From NCBI GenBank assembly GCA_001647635.1, contig CP014761.1, positions 372,001-436,000 of the forward strand: 64,000 nt of DNA, in the 5' to 3' direction. Below the pieces are notes generated by a model, which did not search any database, was not told the DNA's origin, and worked only from the letters and a program-made list of their open reading frames with translations. Shown in pieces: positions 31,421-39,777 of the stretch. Position numbers and translations under genes: made by a program. This stretch comes from Leifsonia xyli (GTDB lineage: Bacteria; Actinomycetota; Actinomycetes; Actinomycetales; Microbacteriaceae). Numbering within the stretch: the stretch's first letter is position 1; the number at the start of each line of letters is the position of its first letter.

Positions 31421-32985
31421 CAGTCGTACCTCGCCTCTGCGAACCAGGCCTCGCCGGTGAGGGCGAGCAGCCACGCCGTGCCGTCGGCGTCGACCAGCTG
31501 GAAGCGGTGCAGAGCGCGGGCGAGGGAGGCGTCCCACCACCGCTCCTTCACCGGCCATGGACCTGCCCACGAGTCGACCGGACGTGCATCTGCGGGCCGG
31601 CCGGTGGGGGAGAACCGCGCGATCGGAGCCGTCACATCGCCGCGGTCGGTCACCTCGACCGTCGCGCCCTCGTCCGTCAGGACGGCGACGGGTCGGGGCA
31701 CCTCGAACACGGTGGACGGCGCGGGCGCGGGCAGCGACCCGGGCCACGGCCGGTCGGCGCGGGCGACGCCCACCGGCCGGTCGCCCCACGGCACCAGCAC
31801 CTGCCGCTCGGCGGGCGCCCGGCCTCCCGCGATCGTGGCCGTGACCACCGCCTCGTGCCCGAGCATGCTCTGCACGCGGGTGAGGCCGTGGTGGATGCGC
31901 TCGTCGGCTCCGCCGCCCCACAGTCCGTCTTCGTGGTGCCCGATGTCGTCGACCGCCACGGGCTCGAGCACGACGCGGGCGATCGGCGACGAGAGGCCGG
32001 AGTCGATCGCCCCCGCCCCCTGCAGCTGCCAGCGCACGCGGTCGACCACGTCGGGCGCCGAGAACAGCCGCGGGTGCAGCCAGGTGCGATCGCTCACCCG
32101 GCCGGTCTCGTCGGTCACCTCGACCCGCAGCGACGTGCAGACCAGCCCGGCTTTGGTGAGGGCGGCGACGAACTGCTCGGCGGTGCCCCGGACGGCGAAG
32201 GTCACCTGATCGACCCGGTCGAGCGGCGGCTCGAACTCGATGGCCCGCTCGAGCTGCGTCGGCGGCGTCCGCGGCACCACGGCCGCGCCGTCGAGCCCGC
32301 TGGCGAGGGTGTGCGCGTGCTCGCCCCGCTCGCCGAAGCGCTCGCGCATGTCGACCCTCGAGAGCGCGGCGATGTCGCCGAGGGTGTGCAGGCCCAGCCG
32401 GCGCAGCAGAGGCGTCAGGTCGGCGAGGCCCAGCTGGGACACCGGCTGCGGCGCCAGGAACGCGGGGGAGCCCCCGGCCGGGATGACGCGCACCCGGCCG
32501 CGGCCGGTCGAGCGGGCGGCCTGCTCCGCCGCGAACGGGCCGTCGGCGATGCCGACGCGCGCATCCGGCAGTCCGAGGCCCTCGAGGCAGCGGAGCAGCT
32601 CGGCGGCCGCCTCGTCCTCTCCGCCGTAGTAGCGGGCCGGCCCGCGCGCTCGGAGCACGCACGTGCCGGGACGCACCGGTTGGACACCGGGAGTGATCTC
32701 CTCGATCGCGGCGAGCACCGGCTCGAACGCGCGCGCATCCTGCACCGGGTCGTAGGGGACGACCTCCAGCTGCGGGCAGCGGGCCTGCGCCTCGCGCATC
32801 CGGAGGCCGCGCTTGACGCCGTCGGCGCGGGCCGCGTCGGAGCAGGCGAACACCAGCCCCTTGTCGACCAGCGCCAGCGGCAGGTCGGCGGGGAGGTCGA
32901 GCGCCTGCCGGGAGGCGATCACCGGCCAGTCCGGGCACCACACCACGATGGCGCGGGTGACGGCGGGGTCGTGCACGCCGGCCAT
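31420..32985 (-). CDS. imuB: ImuB, Y-family polymerase-like mutasome subunit
   Basis: 521 residues, Y-family polymerase fold. The places that hold catalytic acids in DinB read VVWCPDWPV and RGPARYYGGE, with no DxDxF or SxDE, so it is a non-catalytic adaptor as in other ImuB proteins. The helix-hairpin region is near residue 195 (LLRRLGLHTLGDIAAL). C-terminal third is thought to bridge to DnaE2, ImuA and the beta clamp. Start ATG abuts the imuA' stop; its stop overlaps the dnaE2 start. Confidence 0.93.
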   Translation of the reverse strand: MAGVHDPAVTRAIVVWCPDWPVIASRQALDLPADLPLALVDKGLVFACSDAARADGVKRGLRMREAQARCPQLEVVPYDPVQDARAFEPVLAAIEEITPGVQPVRPGTCVLRARGPARYYGGEDEAAAELLRCLEGLGLPDARVGIADGPFAAEQAARSTGRGRVRVIPAGGSPAFLAPQPVSQLGLADLTPLLRRLGLHTLGDIAALSRVDMRERFGERGEHAHTLASGLDGAAVVPRTPPTQLERAIEFEPPLDRVDQVTFAVRGTAEQFVAALTKAGLVCTSLRVEVTDETGRVSDRTWLHPRLFSAPDVVDRVRWQLQGAGAIDSGLSSPIARVVLEPVAVDDIGHHEDGLWGGGADERIHHGLTRVQSMLGHEAVVTATIAGGRAPAERQVLVPWGDRPVGVARADRPWPGSLPAPAPSTVFEVPRPVAVLTDEGATVEVTDRGDVTAPIARFSPTGRPADARPVDSWAGPWPVKERWWDASLARALHRFQLVDADGTAWLLALTGEAWFAEARYD

Positions 32986-33678
32986 TCAGCTCACCGCCTC
33001 GAGGCGGGTGGGGGCGGAGACGCGGAAGCTCTCGTCGACGGCCGGCAGCCAGAGGTCGGCGGTGCGGCGCGGGCCGGAGCCGCCGCGTGGGGCGGACTCC
33101 ACCGTCACCCGCCGTGACGAGAGATAGCCGTCGCCCGCGCCGAGGCCCGCCCAGCCGCTGCGTGCGACGGTGAGGGTGGCCTCGACCTGCGGCCAGTCGC
33201 CCGCGACGATGAGGGTGGCCTCGCGCTGCCGCAGCCGGGCGGTGAGCCGGGCGACGTCGCCGTCCCGGGCGCGGGACGGCGGTGCGACCACCACCACGCT
33301 GAGCACGTCGACCACCGCAGCGGTCACGGTCAGCCAGTCGTCGCCGGGATGCGGCACCAGCACCAGCCGCTCGAGGTCGATACCGAACCGCCCGGCCGCC
33401 TCGGCGCCGAAGTCGGGCATGCCGACGACGCCGCACCAGGCACCGGCGGCGCTCGGGCCGGCCAGCATGGCCATCAGCAGCGTGGTCGACCCGCGGACCG
33501 AGTACGCCGCCCCCGCCTTGAGCGCTCCACCGGGGAGAAGCGGGGAGAGCGCGGGATGCGTCTGCAGCGCGCGGCTCTCGAGCTTGGTGGCCTGCATCTG
33601 CCGGATGCGGGTCTGCAGCTCGTGCACCTGCGCCCGGTCGGCGACCGGTTCGCTGAGGTGTTGGGCTGCGAGTGACAC
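32986..33678 (-). CDS. ImuA'-like SOS mutasome protein
   Basis: 230 residues, RecA-like fold relative with no clear Walker A, as in actinobacterial ImuA'. Starts MSLAAQHLSEPV from GTG 33678. I chose this start because a promoter is readable: TTGCAC, a 17-base spacer that is itself the LexA palindrome, then GAAAAT ending six bases before the GTG, the leaderless geometry seen throughout this window. The alternative ATG at 33696 (MFENRR) lies inside the LexA box and would be upstream of the inferred transcript start. First gene of the mutasome operon. Confidence 0.88.
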   Translation of the reverse strand: MSLAAQHLSEPVADRAQVHELQTRIRQMQATKLESRALQTHPALSPLLPGGALKAGAAYSVRGSTTLLMAMLAGPSAAGAWCGVVGMPDFGAEAAGRFGIDLERLVLVPHPGDDWLTVTAAVVDVLSVVVVAPPSRARDGDVARLTARLRQREATLIVAGDWPQVEATLTVARSGWAGLGAGDGYLSSRRVTVESAPRGGSGPRRTADLWLPAVDESFRVSAPTRLEAVS

Positions 33679-33687
33679 CCTCCTATT

Positions 33688-33705
33688 TTCGAACATATGT
33701 TCGAA
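33688..33705. promoter_or_regulatory. LexA (SOS) box of the imuA'-imuB-dnaE2 operon
   Basis: An 18-base perfect palindrome centred on CGAACATATGTTCG (33690-33703), matching the actinobacterial LexA consensus CGAACRNRYGTTCG. It fills the spacer between a TTGCAC -35 and a GAAAAT -10 on the minus strand, so LexA binding should block RNA polymerase until DNA damage. Confidence 0.92.
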
Positions 33706-33799
33706 CAGTGCAAACGCAATTTGCCACCCCGAGAGAGGGGCAGAGGCCGTGCACGAACCCTACGCCGAGCCTCCGACACCGTTCATCACGCGGTGCCGA

Positions 33800-36766
33800 T
33801 CACGCCAGTCGGCGGCGTCGGATCAGGGACCAGAGGGCGAACCCGACCGCCAGGACCAGCACACCGCCTCCCGCCAGCTGCAGGTGCTCCGCCCCCAGGC
33901 CGCCGGTCAGCGGGATCAGCGGGACCGGAGCCTGCCGGTTCACCACGTCGGGCAGGGTCACCGTGGACGAGGCCGCGGTGATCGTCACCGGGATCGGCGT
34001 CGGGTCGAGTCGGTAGCCCACCGGTGCCCGCGTCTCCGTCAGCCGGTAGGAGCCGACGCCGAGGTCCGTCACCCGGAACGCGCCGCCCAGAGGGTCGACG
34101 TCGGCGTCGGTGCAGGCGGCCGGCGACGCCGCTACGCAGTCGGTCACCGTCAGCGCGGTGCCGGTCGGCGCACCCGAACCGTCCACCCGGGTCAGCGTCC
34201 ATTCCGCACCGGTGAGGATGTTGTGGGCGGCCGTGTCGTCGATCTTGCGCCAGACGAGCTCGGTCACCGCCACGACCACCGTCGCGGTGCACGCCCGATC
34301 GCTGGAGCCTGCGGCGCAGTTGCTCTGCGGCGACGCCGACACGACGGTGTTGACGAGCGTGCGGTCGCCGGCCGCTGGATCGTCGATGCGCAGCGAGTAC
34401 GTGACGGTCGCCGCGGCGCCCCCTGTCAGCGCACCCGACCAGCTCAGCACCGGGGCGCTGTAGCCGACGGACCCACTCGACGCGGTCTGATCGCCGAGGA
34501 ACGAGGCGTCTTTCAGGGCGTCGGTCAGGTCGTCGGAGAACAGTGCGGAGTCGTACGCCAGCGTCCCGGTGTTCTTCACCGCGATCGTGTACACGACCCG
34601 GTCTCCGGGATCTGCCGTCTGCACCGATGATGTCTTGGCGACGGACAGTCCGCATTGGGATGCCGTCGGCGTGACCGTGAAGGACGCGCGCCCGGTCGAG
34701 TTGCCGGGGGAGTCGGATGTGCTGCCGTAGCTCGTCACCGCCGTCGCCGAGTTCGAAATCGTCGACGGCGCCGCATCGCAGCTCATGGTCGGCACCGTGG
34801 TCTCGAAGCACATCTCCGGCGGCGCCCCCTGCCAGGCGATCCGCACCGCGCCGCCGGTCACCCCCGACGGCGTCGTCACGCCGTTGACCCGCACTGTGGC
34901 GGTGAGCGAGGAGACGCCTGCTTCGATCGTCGAGAGGTCCAACCCGCCGGCGGGCACGACCACCTCGGTGAAGCCGCTGAGCGTCGCGCCGCTCTGGTCT
35001 GCGAGGGTCACCGTCACATTCCGGTACGTGCCGGCCGTGAGCCCGGCGACCGTCAGCGTCCCCCACCGGGCGAACGACGCCGCCCCGCTTCCGCAGTAGC
35101 TCGCCACGGGATCGACGCGGACGTCGACGGTCGACGTGGCGGTGCAGGCGGCACCGGTCATCGCATCGAAGAAGCGGATCTGCCCGGTGTCCCCGGTCGC
35201 CACGAGGCAGTCCTGCGCGATGCCGGGCGTCTCGCGGACCGTGTAGTTGATCGAGTTGGCGACGTTCGCGAACCCCGCGCAGGGCGGCACAGCGCCTGTG
35301 CCCGACCAGCCGGCGAAGTCGCGGCATATGACCTGGTTCCCGTTGGACAGGTAGACCCTGGTGCCGCGCACGAGCACGTCCCCGGTTCCGTTGCCCCCGC
35401 CGATGTACTGCGCTGATGTGCCCGAGTACGCGTTCCCCGTGGGGGAGCCGGCCAGGTCGAAGCAGTTCGAGGACGAGTTCGGACCGTTGACGATGGTGCA
35501 CACACCCGTCACCTGGCCCTCCGGCGAGAGCAGGGGCGCGAACGGCGTGCCGACCCCCACGATCGACCCGCCGGCGGACGAGTCCCTCGGCCAGCTCCCC
35601 GGGCACAGCGCGGATGTCCTGGTGTCGAAGCAGAAGGTCTGCCAGGTGCTGAAGTTGTTCTGCCCGACGCTGGCGAACACGAAGTCGCCGAAGGCCGCTG
35701 AGGTGAACGCGAACTCGTTGGTGACTCCCGAGTCGTAGAAGGTCGCTCCGGGACAGGCGGCGTTCGTCGACGTGAGGCAGACGAGGGCGGCCCTGCCGCC
35801 GCTGATCGCAGCGAAGTAGCGGTTGCCGTTGCGTGCGGGCATGCCTGTGCCTCCGATCTGCGCCGACCAGCTGCTGTTGTTGTTCGACTGCCCTGTGAGC
35901 GCGGTGTACCCGCAGCTGACGGGCGGCGTGACAGCGAGGTCGAGGCAGGCCATGCCGTTGCTGGAGTTGTCCAAGGGAGCGGCCAGCCAGTACAGGCGGT
36001 CCCCGACGAGCCAGGTTGCGCCTTGGATCGCCGTCTTTCCGGGGAACGACGTCCCGGTGCCGATCGCTGCGCCCACGGTCGCCGACCAGTACTGCACGTT
36101 GGCTCCTGGCGGCCATCCGGGGCAGATGCCGCCGTCGAAGCGGGCGCAGAAGACCACGGGGCCGGTGCGATGGTGATAGATCGTGTAGATCAGGCGCTTG
36201 TGCTCCACGACGCTGTAGCCGTCGCCGCCGGTGAGGGCGAGCGCGCCGACGGACGTCGGCGTCGGAAAGGTCGGCGACCGCTGCTCGGTCCCCGACGGCA
36301 TGAGGCTCGACCGGTACCCGATGCCCGTGGGGGCGCTTCCGGCGGGCGGCGTACCGCTGGTCCATGCTCCGGTCGTCCGGTATTGCGGCACCAGGCTGCC
36401 CGTGCCCCCGCTGCGATCGGGCGGAAGCACGAGGGAGCCGGCTACATAAGCGCCGGCGGAGGTCAGCCCGTCGGTGAGGTCGACCGACGCGTCGCTCCCG
36501 GTCTCGTTCTGGTACGGCACCACCCACCTCACCGTGTCGCCGGGTGCCGCTGTCCCGGTGAGTGCGCCGCCCGGGGCATCAGACGAAGCCGCTCGTGAGC
36601 CGTTCTGGACGTCGGAGCCGGTGGTGGTGACGGTGGAGAACGCGGTGGTCGCCGCGTGCACCGACGACTGGGGCACGATCGCGAATGCGAGCAGCACCGC
36701 CGCGGCGGCGCCGGCGATCCACCCGACGACGGAACGTCGTGACGGATCGTCTTCGCGGTGGCGCAT
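33800..36766 (-). CDS. Large cell-surface protein with sortase-type anchor
   Basis: 988 residues. Signal peptide (Arg-rich start, hydrophobic run 15-35, cleavage near SVHA). Residues about 150-530 are a Gly/Asn/Ser-rich region of repeated short beta strands with paired Cys, suggesting a propeller-like body; about 670-830 resembles DUF11 conserved-repeat domains (DPGDRVVYTIAVKNTGTL); about 850-940 is a SpaA-like prealbumin domain (GAEWTLTRVDGSG, YRLTETRAPVGY). The end is PLIPLTGG, a membrane helix and RRRRLA: a sortase signal with Ile in place of the first Leu. GGGAGG precedes the ATG. It lies between the two LexA-controlled units but has its own leader with palindromes and TGACGTCA sites. No sortase gene is in the window; function unknown. 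Confidence 0.85.
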   Translation of the reverse strand: MRHREDDPSRRSVVGWIAGAAAAVLLAFAIVPQSSVHAATTAFSTVTTTGSDVQNGSRAASSDAPGGALTGTAAPGDTVRWVVPYQNETGSDASVDLTDGLTSAGAYVAGSLVLPPDRSGGTGSLVPQYRTTGAWTSGTPPAGSAPTGIGYRSSLMPSGTEQRSPTFPTPTSVGALALTGGDGYSVVEHKRLIYTIYHHRTGPVVFCARFDGGICPGWPPGANVQYWSATVGAAIGTGTSFPGKTAIQGATWLVGDRLYWLAAPLDNSSNGMACLDLAVTPPVSCGYTALTGQSNNNSSWSAQIGGTGMPARNGNRYFAAISGGRAALVCLTSTNAACPGATFYDSGVTNEFAFTSAAFGDFVFASVGQNNFSTWQTFCFDTRTSALCPGSWPRDSSAGGSIVGVGTPFAPLLSPEGQVTGVCTIVNGPNSSSNCFDLAGSPTGNAYSGTSAQYIGGGNGTGDVLVRGTRVYLSNGNQVICRDFAGWSGTGAVPPCAGFANVANSINYTVRETPGIAQDCLVATGDTGQIRFFDAMTGAACTATSTVDVRVDPVASYCGSGAASFARWGTLTVAGLTAGTYRNVTVTLADQSGATLSGFTEVVVPAGGLDLSTIEAGVSSLTATVRVNGVTTPSGVTGGAVRIAWQGAPPEMCFETTVPTMSCDAAPSTISNSATAVTSYGSTSDSPGNSTGRASFTVTPTASQCGLSVAKTSSVQTADPGDRVVYTIAVKNTGTLAYDSALFSDDLTDALKDASFLGDQTASSGSVGYSAPVLSWSGALTGGAAATVTYSLRIDDPAAGDRTLVNTVVSASPQSNCAAGSSDRACTATVVVAVTELVWRKIDDTAAHNILTGAEWTLTRVDGSGAPTGTALTVTDCVAASPAACTDADVDPLGGAFRVTDLGVGSYRLTETRAPVGYRLDPTPIPVTITAASSTVTLPDVVNRQAPVPLIPLTGGLGAEHLQLAGGGVLVLAVGFALWSLIRRRRLA

Positions 36767-36798
36767 CGCCCGTGCCTCCCCGTGTGCAGAGTCGGAAG

Positions 36799-36814
36799 GG
36801 AGGCGATCGCCTCC
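36799..36814. promoter_or_regulatory. Palindrome in the leader of the surface-protein gene
   Basis: Perfect 16-base palindrome GGAGGCGATCGCCTCC, 33-48 bases upstream of the surface-protein ATG. May be an operator or a leader structure. Confidence 0.5.
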
Positions 36815-36845
36815 ACCCTCCTAGACGAGGTGGGAACGTGGTGTC

Positions 36846-36888
36846 TGACGTCAGCGGGGGGCCAATGACGTCATTACCTGTGACGTCA
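36846..36888. promoter_or_regulatory. Three TGACGTCA palindromes upstream of the surface-protein gene
   Basis: TGACGTCA occurs at 36846-36853, 36866-36873 and 36881-36888, with start-to-start spacings of 20 and 15 bases; the last covers the stop codon of the DUF3097 gene. Three copies of an 8-base palindrome in 43 bases are very unlikely by chance and suggest a regulator's operator array for the surface-protein gene, about 80-120 bases upstream of its start. Confidence 0.65.
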
Positions 36889-37718
36889 GTGCTCGGTGAC
36901 GAAGTCGATGAGCTGCTCCACCCGGCCGAGCAGCTCCGGCTCGAGGTCGGAGTACGACCGCACCTGGCCGAGGATGCGCTTCCAGGCCCGGGCGATGTCC
37001 GCCTGCGTTTCGTGCGGAAGGCCGAGCGCTGCGCAGATCCCGTGCTTCCAGGGGACCGAGTGGGGGATCGTCGGCCACGCCTTCAACCCGACGCGCGCCG
37101 GCTTCACCGCCTGCCAGATGTCGACGTACGGGTGTCCGACCACCAGAACGTGCTGCCCGTACGGTCCGCGGGCCACCTGCTCGGCGATCCGGCTCTCCTT
37201 CGAGTTCGGCACCAGGTGGTCGACCAGTACCCCGATGCGGCGGTTCCGATCCGGCCGGAACTCCTTCACGATGGCGTCCAGGTCGTCCACGCCCTCGAGG
37301 TACTCGACCACGACACCCTCGACGCGCAGGTCGTCGCCCCACACCCGTTCGACGAGCTCCGCATCGTGCCGGCCCTCGACGAAGATGCGGCTCGCCCGCG
37401 CCACCCGGGCCTTCTGCTCGCCGACGCTGAACGAACCGGAGGCGGTCCGGGCGCGCCCGGCGGGAGCCGTCGACGGCGCGACCAGCCGGACCGGCTCGCC
37501 GTCGATCAGGAAGGACCCGCCCAGGGGAACACACGCTTCTTGCCGAAGTAGTCCTCCAGCTCGACGGTCTGCGCTTCGAGCCGGGTGACGGCTCCGCAGA
37601 ACCCGGTCGCGGCCTCCTCGATGACGAGGTCCCTCACCGCTTCGACGGTCGGCACGGGCTTGCGCCCCGCGTTCCTCCAGTCACCGGCCAGCACATCGGA
37701 TCCGTAGCGGTCGTCCAT
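36886..37718 (-). pseudogene. DUF3097 family protein, frameshifted as sequenced
   Basis: Restored product about 277 residues, normal for this actinobacterial family of unknown function. N-terminal frame begins MDDRYGSDVLAGDWR; the C-terminal frame has the toprim-like part RIFVEGRHDAELVERVWG and GVLVDHLVPNSKESRIA. The two join if one base is added in the GGGG run 37524-37527 (+ strand), giving KRVFPLGGSFLIDGEPV, which fits the family. A GTG at 37721 is an alternative start. Possibly a nucleic-acid-binding protein because of the toprim-like motif (inference). Confidence 0.85.
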
Positions 37719-37785
37719 CACCCGAAGGAGGCTATGCGACCGGATGCGCGCCGCGTGGATGCCACGCGGACCGTTCGCGGAGCCG

Positions 37786-38076
37786 TCAGTCGAACACCCG
37801 CACCAGCCGCCACGACCGCTCCACCGCGTCGTGCCGGACGTCGAACACCAGCGCGGCGCCGTCGTCGCTGGTGCCCTGGAAGCGCCAGCCGCCGATCTCC
37901 CGCGGCAGGCTCCCGATCGCGTACCGGTGGGCGCCGAACGGACGCCACCAGGCGCAGACCTCCGCCCAGACCGTCGGCGTGTCCGAGACCCGGTACCGCG
38001 TCGCCCGCCAGACCAGCCTCGTCGGCACCCCGTCGTCGGTCGTCCACACGGCGACCGCCTCGTCGATCTCGGTCAT
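37786..38076 (-). CDS. DUF6504-like small protein under LexA control
   Basis: 96 residues from ATG 38076, preceded by a GAGGTGAG ribosome site; an ATG at 38094 touching the LexA box is an alternative. Compact, Trp-rich protein (VAVWTTDDGVPTRLVWRATRY, EVCAWWRPF, GGWRFQG) without signal or membrane segment. I believe it belongs to DUF6504, small actinobacterial proteins often encoded beside ImuB/DnaE2, but the assignment is from memory. The LexA box just upstream is identical to the mutasome operon's, so it is a likely SOS gene; role unknown. Confidence 0.72.
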   Translation of the reverse strand: MTEIDEAVAVWTTDDGVPTRLVWRATRYRVSDTPTVWAEVCAWWRPFGAHRYAIGSLPREIGGWRFQGTSDDGAALVFDVRHDAVERSWRLVRVFD

Positions 38077-38093
38077 GCAGCTCACCTCATCCA

Positions 38094-38120
38094 TCGAACA
38101 TATGTTCGAACACGAGTGTA
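38094..38120 (-). promoter_or_regulatory. LexA box and -10 element of the DUF6504-like gene
   Basis: CGAACATATGTTCG at 38095-38108, the same 14 bases as the box at 33690, within a 16-base palindrome. On the minus strand a TACACT -10 box (38115-38120) ends six bases before it, so LexA would sit on the transcription start. Confidence 0.85.
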
Positions 38121-38177
38121 GCCGCGAGCCGCCGACATCGCACCCCTCGGTCGCGCCGCGCTGCCATACTGACCTCT

Positions 38178-38669
38178 ATGGCGGACTTCACGGATCCATC
38201 GAGCGCATCCCTGCGCCTCAGCAACGATGAGCGCGAGCGGGCTGTCGCAGCACTCCAGTCCCAGGCCGCGCAGGGGCGCCTCACCGACGAGGAGGCCCAG
38301 GCCCGCACGACGGCGGCGCGGGCGGCCGTCACTCGCGGCGACCTCGCTCCGCTCTTCGCGGACCTCCCCGGAGGCGTCCAGCTCGACCCGCACCCACGAC
38401 CTCAGCTCCAGCCCGACCCGGCCGCGGCCTACCCCGGCCCGCAGCAGTACCCCGCACAACCGGATGCGCGGGCCTGGGACGGGAACGGACGCCGCGAGCC
38501 GGCCAGCCGTTGGGGACTGCTCGCGGTCTCGATCATCCCGTTCGTGTCGGTGATCCTGTTCTTCCTCACCGGGATGGTGTGGGGCTACCAGTACAGCTGG
38601 CTGTGGTTCCTGCTCATCCCGCTCGTCGGCGCGATCACCTACGGAACGGACGCCGGGCGCCGACGCTAG
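38178..38669 (+). CDS. DUF1707 (SHOCT-like) membrane protein
   Basis: 163 residues. N-terminal DUF1707 domain (LRLSNDERERAVAALQ, GRLTDEEAQARTTAARAA, DLAPLFADLP), a Pro/Gln-rich linker and two C-terminal membrane helices (GLLAVSIIPFVSVILFFL and WLWFLLIPLVGAITY). Function unknown; common in Actinobacteria. CATACT ends seven bases before the ATG. Confidence 0.88.
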   Translation: MADFTDPSSASLRLSNDERERAVAALQSQAAQGRLTDEEAQARTTAARAAVTRGDLAPLFADLPGGVQLDPHPRPQLQPDPAAAYPGPQQYPAQPDARAWDGNGRREPASRWGLLAVSIIPFVSVILFFLTGMVWGYQYSWLWFLLIPLVGAITYGTDAGRRR

Positions 38670-38678
38670 CGCCGGGCG

Positions 38679-39767
38679 TCAGCCGACGGTGGCGCCGAAC
38701 AGCAGGCCGAGCAGGTACGTGGCCCCGGCCGCGCCGTAGCCGATCAGCAGCTGCCGGATCGCGCGCTTGAGCGGCGACGCCCCGGACAGGAGGCCGACGA
38801 CGGCTCCGGTGCCGAGCAGCACGATGCCGACGAGCAGCGCAGAGACCACGATCGCCGCGGTGCCCGTGAGTCCGAACAGGAACGGCAGGATCGGGATGAG
38901 GGCCCCCGACGCGAAGAAGCAGAAGCTCGAGAGGGCCGCGCTCCAGCCCGTGCCGATCGCCTCGTGCTCGTCGTCGCCGTTCGTCGGCTGGATCGGGATG
39001 GGCGACGTCACCGCCTGGAGGCTCTGGAGCACCTCCCGCGCGTGCGACTCCGCCTCCTCGGTGGACATGCCGCGGGCGCGGTAGACCAGGGTGAGCTCGT
39101 TCGCGTCCACGTCGAGGTGGGGGAGTGCGGAGCCGGTGGCGGGGTTGGGCGTCGTCGCCTCGAGGAGTTCGCGCTGCGACCGCACCGAGACGTACTCGCC
39201 CGCACCCATAGACAGCGCCCCGGCGAGGAGGCCCGAGATGCCTGTGAGCAGGACCACGTGGGTCGGGACGCCGCTCGCGCTGATGCCGAGCACCAGGGCG
39301 AGGTTGCTGACCAGGCCGTCGTTGGCGCCGAAGACCGCAGCGCGGAAGTTGCCGGAGAGCCGCTGGCGGCCGCGGGCGGCGAGAGCGCGGACGACCTCCT
39401 CGTGCACCTGCTCGTCGGCGGCCATCTGCGGGGTGGCGTCGCGGTCGTCGGCGTAGGGGGAGCGCGCCTCCGCCCGCTGGGCCAGCGCCAGCACGAAGAC
39501 GGAGCCGAAGCGGCGCGCGAGCCAGCCCAGCAGCCGGGTGCGGACGTCGCCGCGCAGCGGCTTGCCGGCCTGCGGCCCGAGGAGGTCGATCCAGTGCTGT
39601 TCGTGGCGACGCTCGGCCTCGGCCAGGGCCAGGAGGATGTCGCGTTCCTCGCCCTCGCGGCGGCTTGCGAGGTCGCGGTAGACCGCTGCCTCCGCGCGTT
39701 CGTCGGCGAGGTAGCGTCGCCACCTCTTGATGTCGGCGGGGCTCGGGGTGCGGGCTGCGATCGTCAT
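38679..39767 (-). CDS. VIT1/CCC1-family transporter with N-terminal ferritin-like domain
   Basis: 362 residues from ATG 39767. Residues 1-125 form a ferritin/rubrerythrin-like helical domain with Glu/His clusters (DERAEAAVYRDLA, ALAEAERRHEQHW, EQVHEEVVRAL) able to bind a di-metal site; residues 140-362 are a VIT1-type membrane domain (FGANDGLVSNLALVLG, GEYVSVRSQRE) with about five helices. Fits the membrane-bound ferritin (Mbf) group, which exports or sequesters iron during peroxide stress. Paralogue of the transporter at 26397. Confidence 0.92.
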   Translation of the reverse strand: MTIAARTPSPADIKRWRRYLADERAEAAVYRDLASRREGEERDILLALAEAERRHEQHWIDLLGPQAGKPLRGDVRTRLLGWLARRFGSVFVLALAQRAEARSPYADDRDATPQMAADEQVHEEVVRALAARGRQRLSGNFRAAVFGANDGLVSNLALVLGISASGVPTHVVLLTGISGLLAGALSMGAGEYVSVRSQRELLEATTPNPATGSALPHLDVDANELTLVYRARGMSTEEAESHAREVLQSLQAVTSPIPIQPTNGDDEHEAIGTGWSAALSSFCFFASGALIPILPFLFGLTGTAAIVVSALLVGIVLLGTGAVVGLLSGASPLKRAIRQLLIGYGAAGATYLLGLLFGATVG

Positions 39768-39777
39768 CGACTCCAGT

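Noticed and set aside
33694..33696. ATG inside the LexA box as the imuA' start
   Set aside because: It would lie upstream of the transcript start implied by the promoter; kept only as an alternative.
36846..36888. TGACGTCA sites as a cAMP-response element
   Set aside because: The sequence equals the eukaryotic CRE, but this is a bacterial genome; a bacterial regulator's palindrome is the only sensible reading.
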